From positions 186,001 through 250,000 of the forward strand of contig CALREX010000001.1 of the NCBI GenBank assembly GCA_943356465.1: a stretch of DNA of 64,000 bases. Direction: 5' to 3'. Under the pieces are notes generated by a model. It saw only the letters and a program-made list of their open reading frames with translations. It had not been told where the DNA came from and searched no databases. Positions 9,406 to 18,748 of this stretch are shown here, in pieces. Positions within the stretch are counted from its first letter, which is position 1. Each line of letters opens with the position of its first letter. Made by a program: the position numbers and the translations under genes. Origin of the DNA: Candidatus Peribacteria bacterium. Its GTDB lineage: Bacteria > Patescibacteriota > Gracilibacteria > UBA1369 > LOWO2-01-FULL-3.

Positions 9406-10752
9406 TTAAATAACATCGATTGTTCCTGTTACCATTCCCATGGAACAACTAAACCAAAAAGTACCGGTTTTCTCGGGAGTAAATTCTTTAGCGGTAGTTT
9501 TATTTAGAGACAAAATAACATTACCATCGAAAAGATCAGGTGCAATTAATGAGTTGGTGCAGCCCTGCGCGCCTTTATTTGTAATTTCCCATCTCACAGG
9601 TATACCTTTTTTAATTTTGAAGTAATCAGGAGAATAAGAATAAGAAGTAGCATCCATTTTTATAACCTGTTTTCCGTCAACGACCTCAGGTAAGTCGGAC
9701 GCATTGGAGCTAGAGGAAGAGCTGGAAGAAGAATTCACAATTTTGCCAATCCCCAAAATCTTAAGTTGTGAATTTATATTATAGAAAGCAAAAAATAGCA
9801 CTACAACTCCAGCAATCAAAGAAAACATTTTTGAAAGTTTTTTGTTTTGATTAAATTTTACGCTCATCATTCCTATAGCCAAAAGTATTGGTAAAGTGCC
9901 AAGCGCAAAGAAAAAGAGCATAATAGCCGCTTTCACAGGATTGCCTGAAATAAGGGCAATACTTTGAACAGTCAAAGTAAATCCACATGGTAAAAAGAAC
10001 GTTAGGGCTCCAAGCAAAAATGGCATATACTTGCCTTGAAAATTTTGCTCGTCAGCTATATATCTGCTCATAAATCTAGGCAAAGTAAGCTGAAATTTTT
10101 TGAAAGCACCGACACCAATCATCTGCAAAGCTAAAAGAATCATCAACAAAGAAACTCCAATAATAAGTACAGAGGTAAACGTCAGAGAAAACTTTAATTC
10201 AACGCCTATAAGCCCCAGCAAAAAACCTAAAACTGCATAAGAAATAAGTCTGCCTATGTTAAACATTAGATGAGGTTTCAACTTTTCAAAGAAAGAATCC
10301 TGAATACCATGAAGTTCATTCCATTGTTTCGACATAGAAAGCACAAGTCCTCCCACCAGTGCTGCACAGCTTGAACTTCCCGCAATCAAGCCAAAAACAA
10401 AGAACGCATACCATGGAGAATCAGCAGTTACTCCAACAGAATTACCAAAAACAAATTTTATAAATATAAATATGCCGGCAAGCAAAAGAATTATCGAAGC
10501 GGCGATCAAATAATCTTCAAACATAGTGGAGTCCTCAAAAGGCTTCTCGCTGAAAGTATATCCTTCTTTTTTAAACATAGAATTCAAGCTGGCAACAGAC
10601 ACATATCCATCAGAAAATTCTATGTCCACAGTGTCTTTTACGGCAGAAGCTTTCACCGATTTTACGTGATTTAATTCTGATAATTCTTTTTCAATTAATA
10701 TCTCGCATGACTTACAATGCATACCTCTAACATAATATTTTTTTTGATTCAT
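9406..10752 (-). CDS. HMA - TauE/SafE (DsbD-like membrane) - cupredoxin fusion protein
   Basis: 448 residues in three parts. An N-terminal HMA domain has GMHCKSC (Cys13, Cys16). A membrane part of the sulfite-exporter TauE/SafE or DsbD-like type has SSSCAAL and FFLPCGF cysteines in helices. A Ser-rich linker (nine Ser in a row) leads to a C-terminal cupredoxin of about 85 residues with QGC and FSCSMGM as likely copper ligands. Its place between csoR and copA points to copper handling, probably passing copper or electrons across the membrane (inference). Similar fusions are annotated as TauE/SafE family proteins in other bacteria. Confidence 0.85.
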   Translation of the reverse strand: MNQKKYYVRGMHCKSCEILIEKELSELNHVKSVKASAVKDTVDIEFSDGYVSVASLNSMFKKEGYTFSEKPFEDSTMFEDYLIAASIILLLAGIFIFIKFVFGNSVGVTADSPWYAFFVFGLIAGSSSCAALVGGLVLSMSKQWNELHGIQDSFFEKLKPHLMFNIGRLISYAVLGFLLGLIGVELKFSLTFTSVLIIGVSLLMILLALQMIGVGAFKKFQLTLPRFMSRYIADEQNFQGKYMPFLLGALTFFLPCGFTLTVQSIALISGNPVKAAIMLFFFALGTLPILLAIGMMSVKFNQNKKLSKMFSLIAGVVVLFFAFYNINSQLKILGIGKIVNSSSSSSSSSNASDLPEVVDGKQVIKMDATSYSYSPDYFKIKKGIPVRWEITNKGAQGCTNSLIAPDLFDGNVILSLNKTTAKEFTPEKTGTFWFSCSMGMVTGTIDVI

Positions 10753-10757
10753 GGAAT

Positions 10758-11024
10758 TTATTTATTAAAAAGGTTTGTTACTTTCAAGATTTCATCCGTC
10801 ATTTCCTTTTTTTTCTTTTCATTTTTTGAAGACATTGCAGTTTTAAAACAAGTGTTTAGATGATTCTCCATCAGCATCTGATGGGCAGACTTAAGCAGGC
10901 CAAGCACAGCCATATTCTGCTGCATGATATCGATGCAGTATTCACCGTCCTCTGTCATTTTTATGATTTTTGCCAAAAGAGAATGAGCCTTTTTGAAATT
11001 AATGAGTGTTTTTTCTTTGGACAT
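10758..11024 (-). CDS. csoR: CsoR/RcnR-family copper-sensing repressor
   Basis: 88 residues, all-helical DUF156 family. Cys30, His55 and Cys59 (in EYC, ENHLNTC) match the Cu(I) ligands of CsoR. When copper binds, such repressors leave the DNA. The gene leads the copper operon, and a GC-rich imperfect palindrome lies just upstream (11041-11071), consistent with autoregulation. Confidence 0.9.
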   Translation of the reverse strand: MSKEKTLINFKKAHSLLAKIIKMTEDGEYCIDIMQQNMAVLGLLKSAHQMLMENHLNTCFKTAMSSKNEKKKKEMTDEILKVTNLFNK

Positions 11025-11040
11025 AATATATATTTAATCA

Positions 11041-11071
11041 ATATACACCCCCACCTAGGGTACGGGTATAT
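11041..11071. promoter_or_regulatory. putative CsoR operator
   Basis: An imperfect palindrome with ATATAC and GTATAT ends, a C-run facing a GGG run, and CCTAGG near the centre (11054-11059). It is the only GC-rich patch in this otherwise A/T-rich 98-bp gap, starts 17 bp upstream of csoR and overlaps its likely promoter. Known CsoR sites have the same layout of a C-rich arm and a G-rich arm with TAC/GTA ends. Confidence 0.7.
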
Positions 11072-11122
11072 ATTAATGCCGCAAAAACAAAAAGTCAACT
11101 TTACGGATGAGAATATTTAATT

Positions 11123-11935
11123 TTACATGCTTTTCCTCCACAAGAAGGAAAGCAAAAATAAAATAAAATTCACGATCACTATAGAAGCACCGGCTGGAAG
11201 ATTGAGGTAAAAAGAAGCGCAAATACCTGCAATTACAGACAAAATCGCTACAAAAGCGGAAACAAAAATAGCAGACTTAAACCCCTTTGATAATTGCAAT
11301 GCGGTAACTGCGGGCAGGATAAAAAACGAGGAAACCAGCATAATTCCAACAACTCTTATTGAAAGTACGACAGTAATAGCGGTTAGAATAACTAACAAAA
11401 GATTTATTTTATCACTTTTGATTCCTGTAACATTCGCTTGTTCTTCGTTAAAAGTTACCGCAAAAAGTTCATAATACAAAAAATAAACCGCAACAAGTAC
11501 AAACAAAGAAAGGGCTATGGATAAATAAGTCTCCGAAATACTGATCGCCAAAATATTTCCGAAAAGATAACTCAAAAGTGAGACATTAAAACCATGAGAT
11601 ATACTCGCAAGTAAAACACCGCCGGCAAGACCTACAGAAGACACAACGCCTATTGCTGTATCTCCATAAATCTTTGCTTTCTCCGTCAGTTTCACGATAA
11701 AAATAGAAGATAATATAACGATAGGAATGGCAAAATATATTGGATAAACGCCAAAAAACAGTCCCATGGCAATTGCGCCAAAACTTACATGAGAAAGCCC
11801 ATCCCCTATCATTGAAAGTTTTCTTAAAACCAAAAACAGGCCAAGAATAGAGCACAAAACGCCGACAAAAATTCCTGAGATAAAAGCTCTTTGTATAAAA
11901 CTATAACTTATAAATTCAAGAAAACTTATATTCAT
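11123..11935 (-). CDS. znuB: zinc/manganese ABC transporter permease (ABC-3 family)
   Basis: 270 residues with about eight membrane helices. The LVLRKLSMIGDGLSHVSFGAIA segment and the C-terminal LPAVTALQLSKGFKSA stretch are typical of ZnuB/TroC/MntB permeases. It lies 1 bp after znuC and is the last gene of the four-gene operon with the Fur-like regulator, znuA and znuC. Zinc rather than manganese is inferred from the neighbouring regulator and binding protein. Confidence 0.9.
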   Translation of the reverse strand: MNISFLEFISYSFIQRAFISGIFVGVLCSILGLFLVLRKLSMIGDGLSHVSFGAIAMGLFFGVYPIYFAIPIVILSSIFIVKLTEKAKIYGDTAIGVVSSVGLAGGVLLASISHGFNVSLLSYLFGNILAISISETYLSIALSLFVLVAVYFLYYELFAVTFNEEQANVTGIKSDKINLLLVILTAITVVLSIRVVGIMLVSSFFILPAVTALQLSKGFKSAIFVSAFVAILSVIAGICASFYLNLPAGASIVIVNFILFLLSFLWRKSM

Positions 11936-11936
11936 A

Positions 11937-12686
11937 TCAATGTTGGTGGCATATTAAATGTTGAGATTCATGTCCAAAAAATCCTTCCATTTTTTCCGAA
12001 CCACAAAATTCCGAAAGCTTTCCGTAAAAAACAACACTCTTTTCAAGATAAAGCAATTTATTGGCATGCTCTCCTATATGCCCTATATCATGTGTTATCA
12101 AAATTATTGTTGTCCCCTTTTTCTTATTCAACATATTCAACAAATTGAAAAAATTATTTCTGGTTTTTTCATCAAGAGTATTGCTCGGCTCGTCCAAAAT
12201 CAAAAGTTCAGGTTCATTCACAAGAGCTTTTGCAAGAAAAACTCTCTGTTGTTGTCCGCCCGAAAGATCAGAAATAAGTTTGTCCTTAAGATCCAAGATT
12301 TCAAGTTCTTCAAGAGCTATATCCACGGTTTTTTCATCAGCCTTTGTTATTCTTCGTGGAAACTTTTTCTTGGAAATTAAACCTAAAGAAACAACTTCAT
12401 AAACAGTTGCAGGAAAAATAGGATTAAAAAGTGAAACACTCTGTGGCAAATAGCCGATTTTTGACCATTGTTTAAATTTTTTAAGATTTTTCCCGAAAAC
12501 AGAAATCATTCCGCTATTTGGGGAAATAAGCCCGAGAATAATTTTCACAAGAGTCGTTTTACCGGATCCATTATATCCACCAAGTCCTACATAGTCTCCC
12601 CTTTCTATAGAAAAAGTGACATCTTTAAGCACCTCTGCAAGCCCATAACTGAAATTCAAATTTTTTACTTCAACAATATTTTCCAT
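11937..12686 (-). CDS. znuC: zinc ABC transporter ATP-binding protein
   Basis: 249 residues from the ATG at 12686; an in-frame ATG at 12701 would overlap znuA, so the later start, giving a 1-bp gap, is preferred. It powers metal uptake through the ZnuB permease. Walker A GYNGSGKTT, signature LSGGQQQR, Walker B LLILDEP and the switch His in LITHD are all present. The stop codon is TGA. Confidence 0.92.
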   Translation of the reverse strand: MENIVEVKNLNFSYGLAEVLKDVTFSIERGDYVGLGGYNGSGKTTLVKIILGLISPNSGMISVFGKNLKKFKQWSKIGYLPQSVSLFNPIFPATVYEVVSLGLISKKKFPRRITKADEKTVDIALEELEILDLKDKLISDLSGGQQQRVFLAKALVNEPELLILDEPSNTLDEKTRNNFFNLLNMLNKKKGTTIILITHDIGHIGEHANKLLYLEKSVVFYGKLSEFCGSEKMEGFFGHESQHLICHQH

Positions 12687-12687
12687 A

Positions 12688-13584
12688 TTATTTACAATCA
12701 AGTCCTATCTTTATATTACCCAAATTTTTATACATTTCATCTATAAAAGTTTTGCCATTTTGCATATCTTCTTTAGGCAAACTTTCCAAATTATTTAAAA
12801 GTAACATTTGAACTCCTGTTTCTTTTGAAATAGTCTCAGCAACTTTTGGAGAAGCAAGTTCTTCGTAAAATATATATTTTATATCATCTCTTTTTATCTG
12901 ATTTGTAAGCTCTATCAAATCCTTGGCATTAGGTTCACTGTCAGGCGAAAGTCCTTGAGCAGCATCATAAGTAAGCCCAAACCTCCTAGTTAGATAGCCA
13001 AAAGCATAATGTCCGCCATAAATAATCTCCTTGGTTTTACATGAAGAAATTGTTTTTGAATATGCATCATCGACAGCATCAATTTTCGCGAATAAATCTT
13101 GTAAATTCTTTTCATAATAATCTTTATGGCTTGGATCTTTTTTTATAATGGCATCAGCGATATTTTTTGCCATAATTTTATCATGTGCAAAATCAAGCCA
13201 TATATGCGGATCGCCATTTACTATTTCAGTTCCTTTGCTTGTGTCAACAATCTCAAGATTTTTATTGGTCACACTATCCAAAATTCCGGAAACCCATTTT
13301 TCCATAAAATCACCAGTATAAGCAAAAACATCAGCTCTATTAATATTAACTACATCATAAGACGTAGGCTCATATTCGTGCGGTTCAGTTCCGGGAGGAA
13401 TAAGAAGTATAGCATCAGACATCTTGCCTCCAATATTTTTTGCAAAATCATAAACAGGAAAAAGCGTTGTTACTACTGTGATTTTATGATTTACAGCGTC
13501 ACTCGAAACAACATTAACATATGGGGAATTTTCACATCCTGCAAAGAATAAAAACAACAGTGGTAATATAATAAATTTTCTCAT
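12688..13584 (-). CDS. znuA: zinc ABC transporter substrate-binding lipoprotein
   Basis: 298 residues. A short signal peptide ends in the lipobox LFFAGC (Cys17), so the protein should be anchored outside the membrane. Metal-binding His residues are visible in GTEPHEY, GDPHIWLD and GGHYAFGYL, as in ZnuA/TroA. It lacks the long His/Asp-rich loop of many zinc-specific ZnuA proteins. Its start overlaps the stop of the Fur-family gene by 4 bp (ATGA), indicating translational coupling. Confidence 0.92.
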   Translation of the reverse strand: MRKFIILPLLFLFFAGCENSPYVNVVSSDAVNHKITVVTTLFPVYDFAKNIGGKMSDAILLIPPGTEPHEYEPTSYDVVNINRADVFAYTGDFMEKWVSGILDSVTNKNLEIVDTSKGTEIVNGDPHIWLDFAHDKIMAKNIADAIIKKDPSHKDYYEKNLQDLFAKIDAVDDAYSKTISSCKTKEIIYGGHYAFGYLTRRFGLTYDAAQGLSPDSEPNAKDLIELTNQIKRDDIKYIFYEELASPKVAETISKETGVQMLLLNNLESLPKEDMQNGKTFIDEMYKNLGNIKIGLDCK

Positions 13585-14012
13585 ATTTTCACATTATTAC
13601 AGGTCTTACACATGCCAAAAAATTCAAAGATATGGTTTAAAACTTTTACACCTGTATCTTCAAAAATTTTCTTTTCATGTTTATTAATATCTTCATTCAG
13701 TTCTATCTCAAAAATTTTATTACATTTGACGCATTTAACATGATGGTGATGGTTAGAACAGATTTCATACATCGACATCTTATTATCAATTTTCACATTC
13801 TCTACGACTTCATTTTTAATCAAAAAATCAAGTTCTCTGTAGACGGTAGTTTTATTTGCATCAATTTTTTGTTTTTCCAAAATATCTCTAATATTCATTG
13901 CACTAAGGGGATTTTTCGAAGAAAAAAGGATTTTTAAAATACCTTTTCTAGTCTTTGTTATGCGAAAACCAAGATCTCTCAATTCAGCGATTTTTTGATC
14001 AAATTTATTCAT
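13581..14012 (-). CDS. zur: Fur-family metalloregulator, probably Zur
   Basis: 143 residues. An N-terminal winged helix (RITKTRKGILKIL ... NKTTVYRELDFL) is followed by a dimer domain with the HHHHVKCVKC motif and two structural CxxC pairs (Cys94/97, Cys135/138). It is first in the zinc-uptake operon, which makes Zur the likely identity over Fur or PerR. A perfect 19-bp palindrome lies between its own -35 and -10, so it probably represses the operon when zinc is sufficient. The ATG is 8 nt after the -10 box, so the mRNA is probably leaderless. Confidence 0.88.
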   Translation of the reverse strand: MNKFDQKIAELRDLGFRITKTRKGILKILFSSKNPLSAMNIRDILEKQKIDANKTTVYRELDFLIKNEVVENVKIDNKMSMYEICSNHHHHVKCVKCNKIFEIELNEDINKHEKKIFEDTGVKVLNHIFEFFGMCKTCNNVKI

Positions 14013-14020
14013 GCACCGAT

Positions 14021-14050
14021 ATCTTAACGCAACTCAGTTGCGTTTGTCAA
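14021..14050 (-). promoter_or_regulatory. zur-znu promoter with Zur-box palindrome
   Basis: Read on the minus strand: TTGACA (14050-14045), 18-bp spacer, TAAGAT (14026-14021). The perfect palindrome AACGCAACTCAGTTGCGTT (14026-14044, 9-1-9) fills the spacer, so a bound dimer would block RNA polymerase. It overlaps the last codons of trmB. Confidence 0.82.
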
Positions 14051-14714
14051 CCACGCAAATGGCGCGTAGGTAATTTATTTTTCGCCCTTCTTTCAAAAAC
14101 TTCCCCTCGTAATAGGTAGTGATCTGAAGAAGTTCCGGAACAGAGTCTTTTGAATGTATATCATATAAAACTTCTTCCATTTTGAAATCGCATTTACCTT
14201 TTTTATCACAGAAATTTTCTATGGTCTCTTTTGAATATTCAAACAAATTTTCATTATCTGTTTTCAGATGTATTATTCCATCAGGTTTCAAAACTTTTTT
14301 ATAAATCTCCAGAAATTTTGGAGAAGTAAGTCTTTTTTTTGCTTTTCCTTCACGTGGAAATGGATCAGGAAACGTTATCCAAATTTCAGAAACTTCATCT
14401 TTTTCAAAATATGATTTTAATTCATCAATATAATGCCTTATAAATGCAACATTTTTCATTTTTGCATCAAAAGCTTTTTTTGCGCCGGCCCATACTCTAT
14501 GCCCTTTGACATCAACTCCAACAAAATTCTTATCGGGAAATTTCTGCGCCAATGCGATTGTATAATATCCCCTGCCACAAGCCAATTCCAAGACTATGGG
14601 GTTTTTGTTTCCAAAATAATTCTGCCAGGAAATTTTAGCTTTTTCCTCGGGCGTTTCGAAAGTATTTCCAAAAGTCTTAAGTTCTGCAAAATGTTTTAAT
14701 TTTCTTCGTGACAT
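14034..14714 (-). CDS. trmB: tRNA (guanine-N7-)-methyltransferase
   Basis: 226 residues. It makes m7G46 in tRNAs using S-adenosylmethionine. The SAM motif ELACGRGYYTIALA and the signature FPDPFPREGKAKKRL (normally FPDPWxKxRHxKRR) are visible, as is the later LKTDNENLFEY. It follows dus by 6 bp on the same strand, forming a small tRNA-modification operon. It ends in TGA inside the operator of the downstream zinc operon. Confidence 0.92.
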   Translation of the reverse strand: MSRRKLKHFAELKTFGNTFETPEEKAKISWQNYFGNKNPIVLELACGRGYYTIALAQKFPDKNFVGVDVKGHRVWAGAKKAFDAKMKNVAFIRHYIDELKSYFEKDEVSEIWITFPDPFPREGKAKKRLTSPKFLEIYKKVLKPDGIIHLKTDNENLFEYSKETIENFCDKKGKCDFKMEEVLYDIHSKDSVPELLQITTYYEGKFLKEGRKINYLRAICVVDKRN

Positions 14715-14720
14715 GACGTA

Positions 14721-15788
14721 TTATTTAATCTTTCTTGAAAATTCATCTATAACATCATACACATCTTTTCCGCTCTGGGCCTGCATAAAACTCATTCTCA
14801 TTTCTTTAGCGCCATCAAATCCTTTCGTATACCATGCCAAATGTTTTTTTAAAGTTTGGAAAGGAAGATATGACAATTTTTCAAAATATTTTACATGTTT
14901 TTTTATTACATTTAGTCTGTCTTCGAGTGAAGGCTCTTTACCTTCAAAGAACCAAGGATTGCCATTTGTTGCCCTGCCAATAAGCACACCGTCACATCCA
15001 TATTTTTTTATTTTCTCATGCGCATCTTCAAGAGAAGAAATATCTCCATTTGCAAAAAACATCACATCATTCTCTTTGCAAATTTTTGCAACATTCCCAA
15101 GAACTTCCCAATTCGCTTCTCCACTATAAAGCTGTTTAAGTGTTCGACCATGCATGGTTAGAGTTTTTACACCAAAGCTGATTAGTAATTTTGCCCACTG
15201 TTCAGCGCAAATTTCATCATAGCCTATTCTTGTTTTTACCGATAAAGGAATCAATTTTCTATCTGAGTTTTTAGCAACAACTCCATTTTTTCCTCCAAAC
15301 ATATCTTTATTTTTTTTCACAAAAGAAATAATATTTTCATGCACTCCCGCATTTTCGAGACTTATTCCATTTGCAAAATCATTGATTCCTTTATAAACAC
15401 TTTTTATGATTTTCTTCGCAAGTTTCGGATTTTTTATAAGCGCCGCACCAGCCCCCTTGCTAGCAATTTTACTCACAGGACAGCCCATATTTATATCTAT
15501 ACCATCAAATCCGAGATAACAAAGCATCACCGCAGCTTTATAAAAAGAATCAGTTTCGGTACCAAAAAGCTGTGCCACGACTGGACGTTCTTTTGCTGAA
15601 TAAAAAAATGCCGGAAGCATTTTTTCAACTCCACGAGCCAGTCCTTCTACATTTACAAATTCTGTAAACATCACGGCTGGCTTGCTGACGCTGGCAACCA
15701 TATATCTAAAAGCAGGATCAGTAACGCCATCCATCGGCGCAAGACCTATTATAGGCTTCTTCAAATTGTCCCAAAAACCACGATTCAT
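14721..15788 (-). CDS. dus: tRNA-dihydrouridine synthase
   Basis: 355 residues, FMN-dependent TIM-barrel family. Motifs: LAPMDGVTDPAFR near the N-terminus, DINMGCPVSKI, MHGRTLKQLYSG and GVLIGRATNGNPW. It reduces uridines in tRNA D-loops. There is an insertion of about 40 residues after GAALIKNPKLAKKII compared with typical DusB, containing a Lys/Asn-rich stretch. The -10 box is 6 nt upstream of the ATG. Confidence 0.92.
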   Translation of the reverse strand: MNRGFWDNLKKPIIGLAPMDGVTDPAFRYMVASVSKPAVMFTEFVNVEGLARGVEKMLPAFFYSAKERPVVAQLFGTETDSFYKAAVMLCYLGFDGIDINMGCPVSKIASKGAGAALIKNPKLAKKIIKSVYKGINDFANGISLENAGVHENIISFVKKNKDMFGGKNGVVAKNSDRKLIPLSVKTRIGYDEICAEQWAKLLISFGVKTLTMHGRTLKQLYSGEANWEVLGNVAKICKENDVMFFANGDISSLEDAHEKIKKYGCDGVLIGRATNGNPWFFEGKEPSLEDRLNVIKKHVKYFEKLSYLPFQTLKKHLAWYTKGFDGAKEMRMSFMQAQSGKDVYDVIDEFSRKIK

Positions 15789-15794
15789 AATTAA

Positions 15795-15800
15795 ATTATA
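15795..15800 (-). promoter_or_regulatory. -10 box of dus, leaderless start
   Basis: TATAAT on the minus strand, followed by six bases and then the ATG at 15788. Transcription would begin at or next to the start codon. Confidence 0.6.
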
Positions 15801-15903
15801 ACATATATTTGCCGAAGGGCAGTGTAAAGCAACTTTTCCTTTACCTCAAGCATACAAATTGATAATCTACTAAATAGAAAAACTTCATCTAATTCTCATT
15901 ACT

Positions 15904-18267
15904 ATGACGACAACAGACCAAAAAGCATTAAAATGGATGGAAAAATACAGACGTTATTGTGACTATATGGGAGCGGCAATGCTTTATTTAAAAAACAATT
16001 TCTTTCTTGAAGAAAAATTATCTTTCGACAACATAAAATCACGTGTGCTAGGCCATTGGGGCACTGTACCGGGGTTGAATTTTATCTACGCAAATTTGGA
16101 TTATCTTATCTGGAAACACAAGTGCGAAATGATGCTTATTGTTGGACCGGGACATGGTGCACCGGCAGTTTTGGCAAATATTTTTGCAGAAGAAACTATG
16201 CATGATTTTTACAAAGAATTTCCTCGCGACAAAAAAGGAATGGGAAAGTTGATACACGACTTTAGCTGGCCACACAGCCGTTTTCCAAGCCATGTAACAC
16301 CATCAGTTCCGGGTTCAATTCTCGAAGGAGGTGAATTGGGATATAGTCTTTCTACAGCCTATGGAGCCGCATTAGACAATCCGGACTTGATTGTGACAGT
16401 GGTCGTTGGAGACGGAGAAGCTGAATCAGGGCCACTTGCTGCGGCTTGGCATGCAAACAAATTTTTAAATCCAAAAACTTCAGGAGCTGTTTTGCCGATT
16501 GTTCATATCAATGGATTCAAGATCTCAAATCCGACAATTTACGGAACAATGAGCGACGAAGAATTAAAAAAACTTTTCGCAGGATATGGATATGAACCGA
16601 TAATTGTTGACGAAAAAAAGTTGGAAATAAAAATGATTGAAGCCCTTGAGAAAGCCTATAATTCAATTCAAGAAATTCAAAGAAAAGCACGAAAAGAAAA
16701 TAAAGTTTTGAAACCAAAATGGCCTGTGATTTTACTTCGCACACCAAAAGGATGGCATGGAATTCACAAATTTCACAACACTGCTATCGAAGGATCATTC
16801 CATTCTCATGGAATTCCTATTGAAGATGTAAAAACAAATCCGGATGCATTAAAAGCAGTAGAAACTTGGCTTAAGAGTTACAAAATAAAAGAATTGATGG
16901 ACGAAAAAGGCAGACCAAAAAAAGAAATTTTAGAGTTTGTTCCACAAGGAAAATACAGAATGGGAAAAAATCTTCACACGATCGGAGGAAATTTTTACAA
17001 AAAAATTGCGTTCCCAAATCTTTCAAAACACGAGGCTAAGTTCGCTAACAGAGGCGAAAAAACTGCAAATAGCATGGTGAGTGCCGGAGGATTTTTACGT
17101 GATATTTACAAATTAAATAAAAATAATTTCAGAGTTGTTTGTCCGGATGAACTAGAATCAAACAAACTTCACAAGATTTTTGAAGAGACGTTGCGTGGCT
17201 ACGTATGGCCAATACCGGAAAATGCTGAATATATTTCTCTGGAAGGACGCGTCACAGAAATGCTTAGCGAACACACACTTCAGGGCATGATGCAGGGATA
17301 TATTTTAACAGGACGACATGGAATGTTTATCACTTATGAAGCCTTTGCAACGATTATTTCCAGCATGGTAGATCAATACGCAAAATTTTTAAGACAGGCC
17401 ATGAACATGAAATGGAGAAAACCTATTCCAAGTGCAATTTACCTTCTAACAAGCCTTGGATGGAGGCAAGACCACAACGGATTTTCTCATCAAAATCCAA
17501 GTTTTGTAAGTAATATAATACACAAACATAGCTCATTTTCACAAGTTTATTACCCTTCAGATGCAAATTCGCTCATCGCTGCATTTGAAGAAACAATGTC
17601 TCGTCCAAATGGAATTTCAGTTATTGTTGCGGGAAAACATGAGATGCCGCAATGGCTGACACTCAAAGAAGCTAGGCAGCAAGCCAAAAACGGAATCGGG
17701 ATATGGGAATGGGTTTCAGGAAAAGAAGGCACAAAAAATCCTGATGTAGTTCTTGCATCAGCCGGAGATTACATCACAGAAGAAGCGATTTATGCAGTAA
17801 AACTTTGTAAAGAATTAATACCTGAATTAAAAATAAGATACGTAAATATTTCCGAAGTTACATCGATAAGTCTCGGAGATAATCTAAAAAGCAAAAAATC
17901 TGCAAACACAGAAAAAGGCTTGTGTCACTACTTTACCGAGGATAAGCCTGTCGTGATAAGTTACCATGGATACATGGAAGACATGCAAGATTTGCTCTGG
18001 CCGTATGCATCTTCAAAAAGATTTGTGATCCGCGGATACGATGAAAAAGGTTCAACAACGACACCATTTGATTTGAAAATTTCAAACAAAGTGAGTCGTT
18101 ATCATTTGGCTATAAATTTGCTTGAACAAGGCGCAAAATCAAATAAAGAAGTAGCAAAAAAGAAAGACAAAATAATAAAAATGTTAAACAATAAAATCGA
18201 ATATCACCAAAAATATATAGTTGAAAACGGTGATGATCCTGCTGAAATAAAAGATATGAAATGGTAA
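15904..18267 (+). CDS. xfp: phosphoketolase (xylulose-5-P/fructose-6-P)
   Basis: 787 residues, the usual length. A thiamine-diphosphate enzyme that splits xylulose-5-P (or fructose-6-P) to acetyl-P plus an aldose phosphate. Signature motifs are visible: GPGHGAP, SHVTPSVPGS, EGGELGYSLSTAYGA, VVGDGEAESGPLAAAWH and TSLGWRQDHNGFSHQNP. In a reduced CPR metabolism it would supply acetyl-P and ATP from pentose phosphates (inference). It stands divergent from dus and 34 bp ahead of yqeY. Confidence 0.96.
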   Translation: MTTTDQKALKWMEKYRRYCDYMGAAMLYLKNNFFLEEKLSFDNIKSRVLGHWGTVPGLNFIYANLDYLIWKHKCEMMLIVGPGHGAPAVLANIFAEETMHDFYKEFPRDKKGMGKLIHDFSWPHSRFPSHVTPSVPGSILEGGELGYSLSTAYGAALDNPDLIVTVVVGDGEAESGPLAAAWHANKFLNPKTSGAVLPIVHINGFKISNPTIYGTMSDEELKKLFAGYGYEPIIVDEKKLEIKMIEALEKAYNSIQEIQRKARKENKVLKPKWPVILLRTPKGWHGIHKFHNTAIEGSFHSHGIPIEDVKTNPDALKAVETWLKSYKIKELMDEKGRPKKEILEFVPQGKYRMGKNLHTIGGNFYKKIAFPNLSKHEAKFANRGEKTANSMVSAGGFLRDIYKLNKNNFRVVCPDELESNKLHKIFEETLRGYVWPIPENAEYISLEGRVTEMLSEHTLQGMMQGYILTGRHGMFITYEAFATIISSMVDQYAKFLRQAMNMKWRKPIPSAIYLLTSLGWRQDHNGFSHQNPSFVSNIIHKHSSFSQVYYPSDANSLIAAFEETMSRPNGISVIVAGKHEMPQWLTLKEARQQAKNGIGIWEWVSGKEGTKNPDVVLASAGDYITEEAIYAVKLCKELIPELKIRYVNISEVTSISLGDNLKSKKSANTEKGLCHYFTEDKPVVISYHGYMEDMQDLLWPYASSKRFVIRGYDEKGSTTTPFDLKISNKVSRYHLAINLLEQGAKSNKEVAKKKDKIIKMLNNKIEYHQKYIVENGDDPAEIKDMKW

Positions 18268-18301
18268 AATGTCGATGAAATAAAATCTAACAATTTTAAA
18301 A

Positions 18302-18748
18302 ATGTCACTAAAAGAAACGCTACAACAAGACTTAATGACGGCAATGAAAACGAAAGACGAAGCTTCCCTTTCCGCTATCAGACTGTTAAAAACAGCCATC
18401 ATGAAAGTGGAAACAGCAGGCGAACAAAAAACAGCAACCGATGAAGAAATAATCCAATTAGTCGGCAAAGAAATCAAACAACGCAAAGACTCTATAGAAC
18501 AATTCGAAAAAGGAGGCCGTCCTGAGCTTGCTGAAAAAGAGAAAGCAGAATTAAAAGTTTTAGAAAAATATCTTCCACCACAACTTGGTGAAGACGAAAT
18601 AAAGGCTATAATCAAAGAAGGAATCTCCGCTACTGGCGCTTCATCAAAAGCCGACATAGGCAAACTAATGGGCGCAATCATGCCAAAAACAAAAGGCAAG
18701 GCCGACGGCGGCTTAGTGAATAGATTGGTTCAGGAAGCTCTTTCCTAA
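18302..18748 (+). CDS. yqeY: GatB/YqeY domain protein
   Basis: 148 residues, helical. It matches YqeY, a free-standing relative of the tRNA-binding tail of GatB: SLKETLQQDLMTAMKTKDEASLSAIRLLKTAI at the start, IKQRKDSIEQFEKGGR in the middle, and GKLMGAIMPKTKGKADGG near the end. The exact function is unknown; a role with tRNA amidation is presumed. Its stop overlaps the convergent homocysteine methyltransferase stop. Confidence 0.9.
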   Translation: MSLKETLQQDLMTAMKTKDEASLSAIRLLKTAIMKVETAGEQKTATDEEIIQLVGKEIKQRKDSIEQFEKGGRPELAEKEKAELKVLEKYLPPQLGEDEIKAIIKEGISATGASSKADIGKLMGAIMPKTKGKADGGLVNRLVQEALS

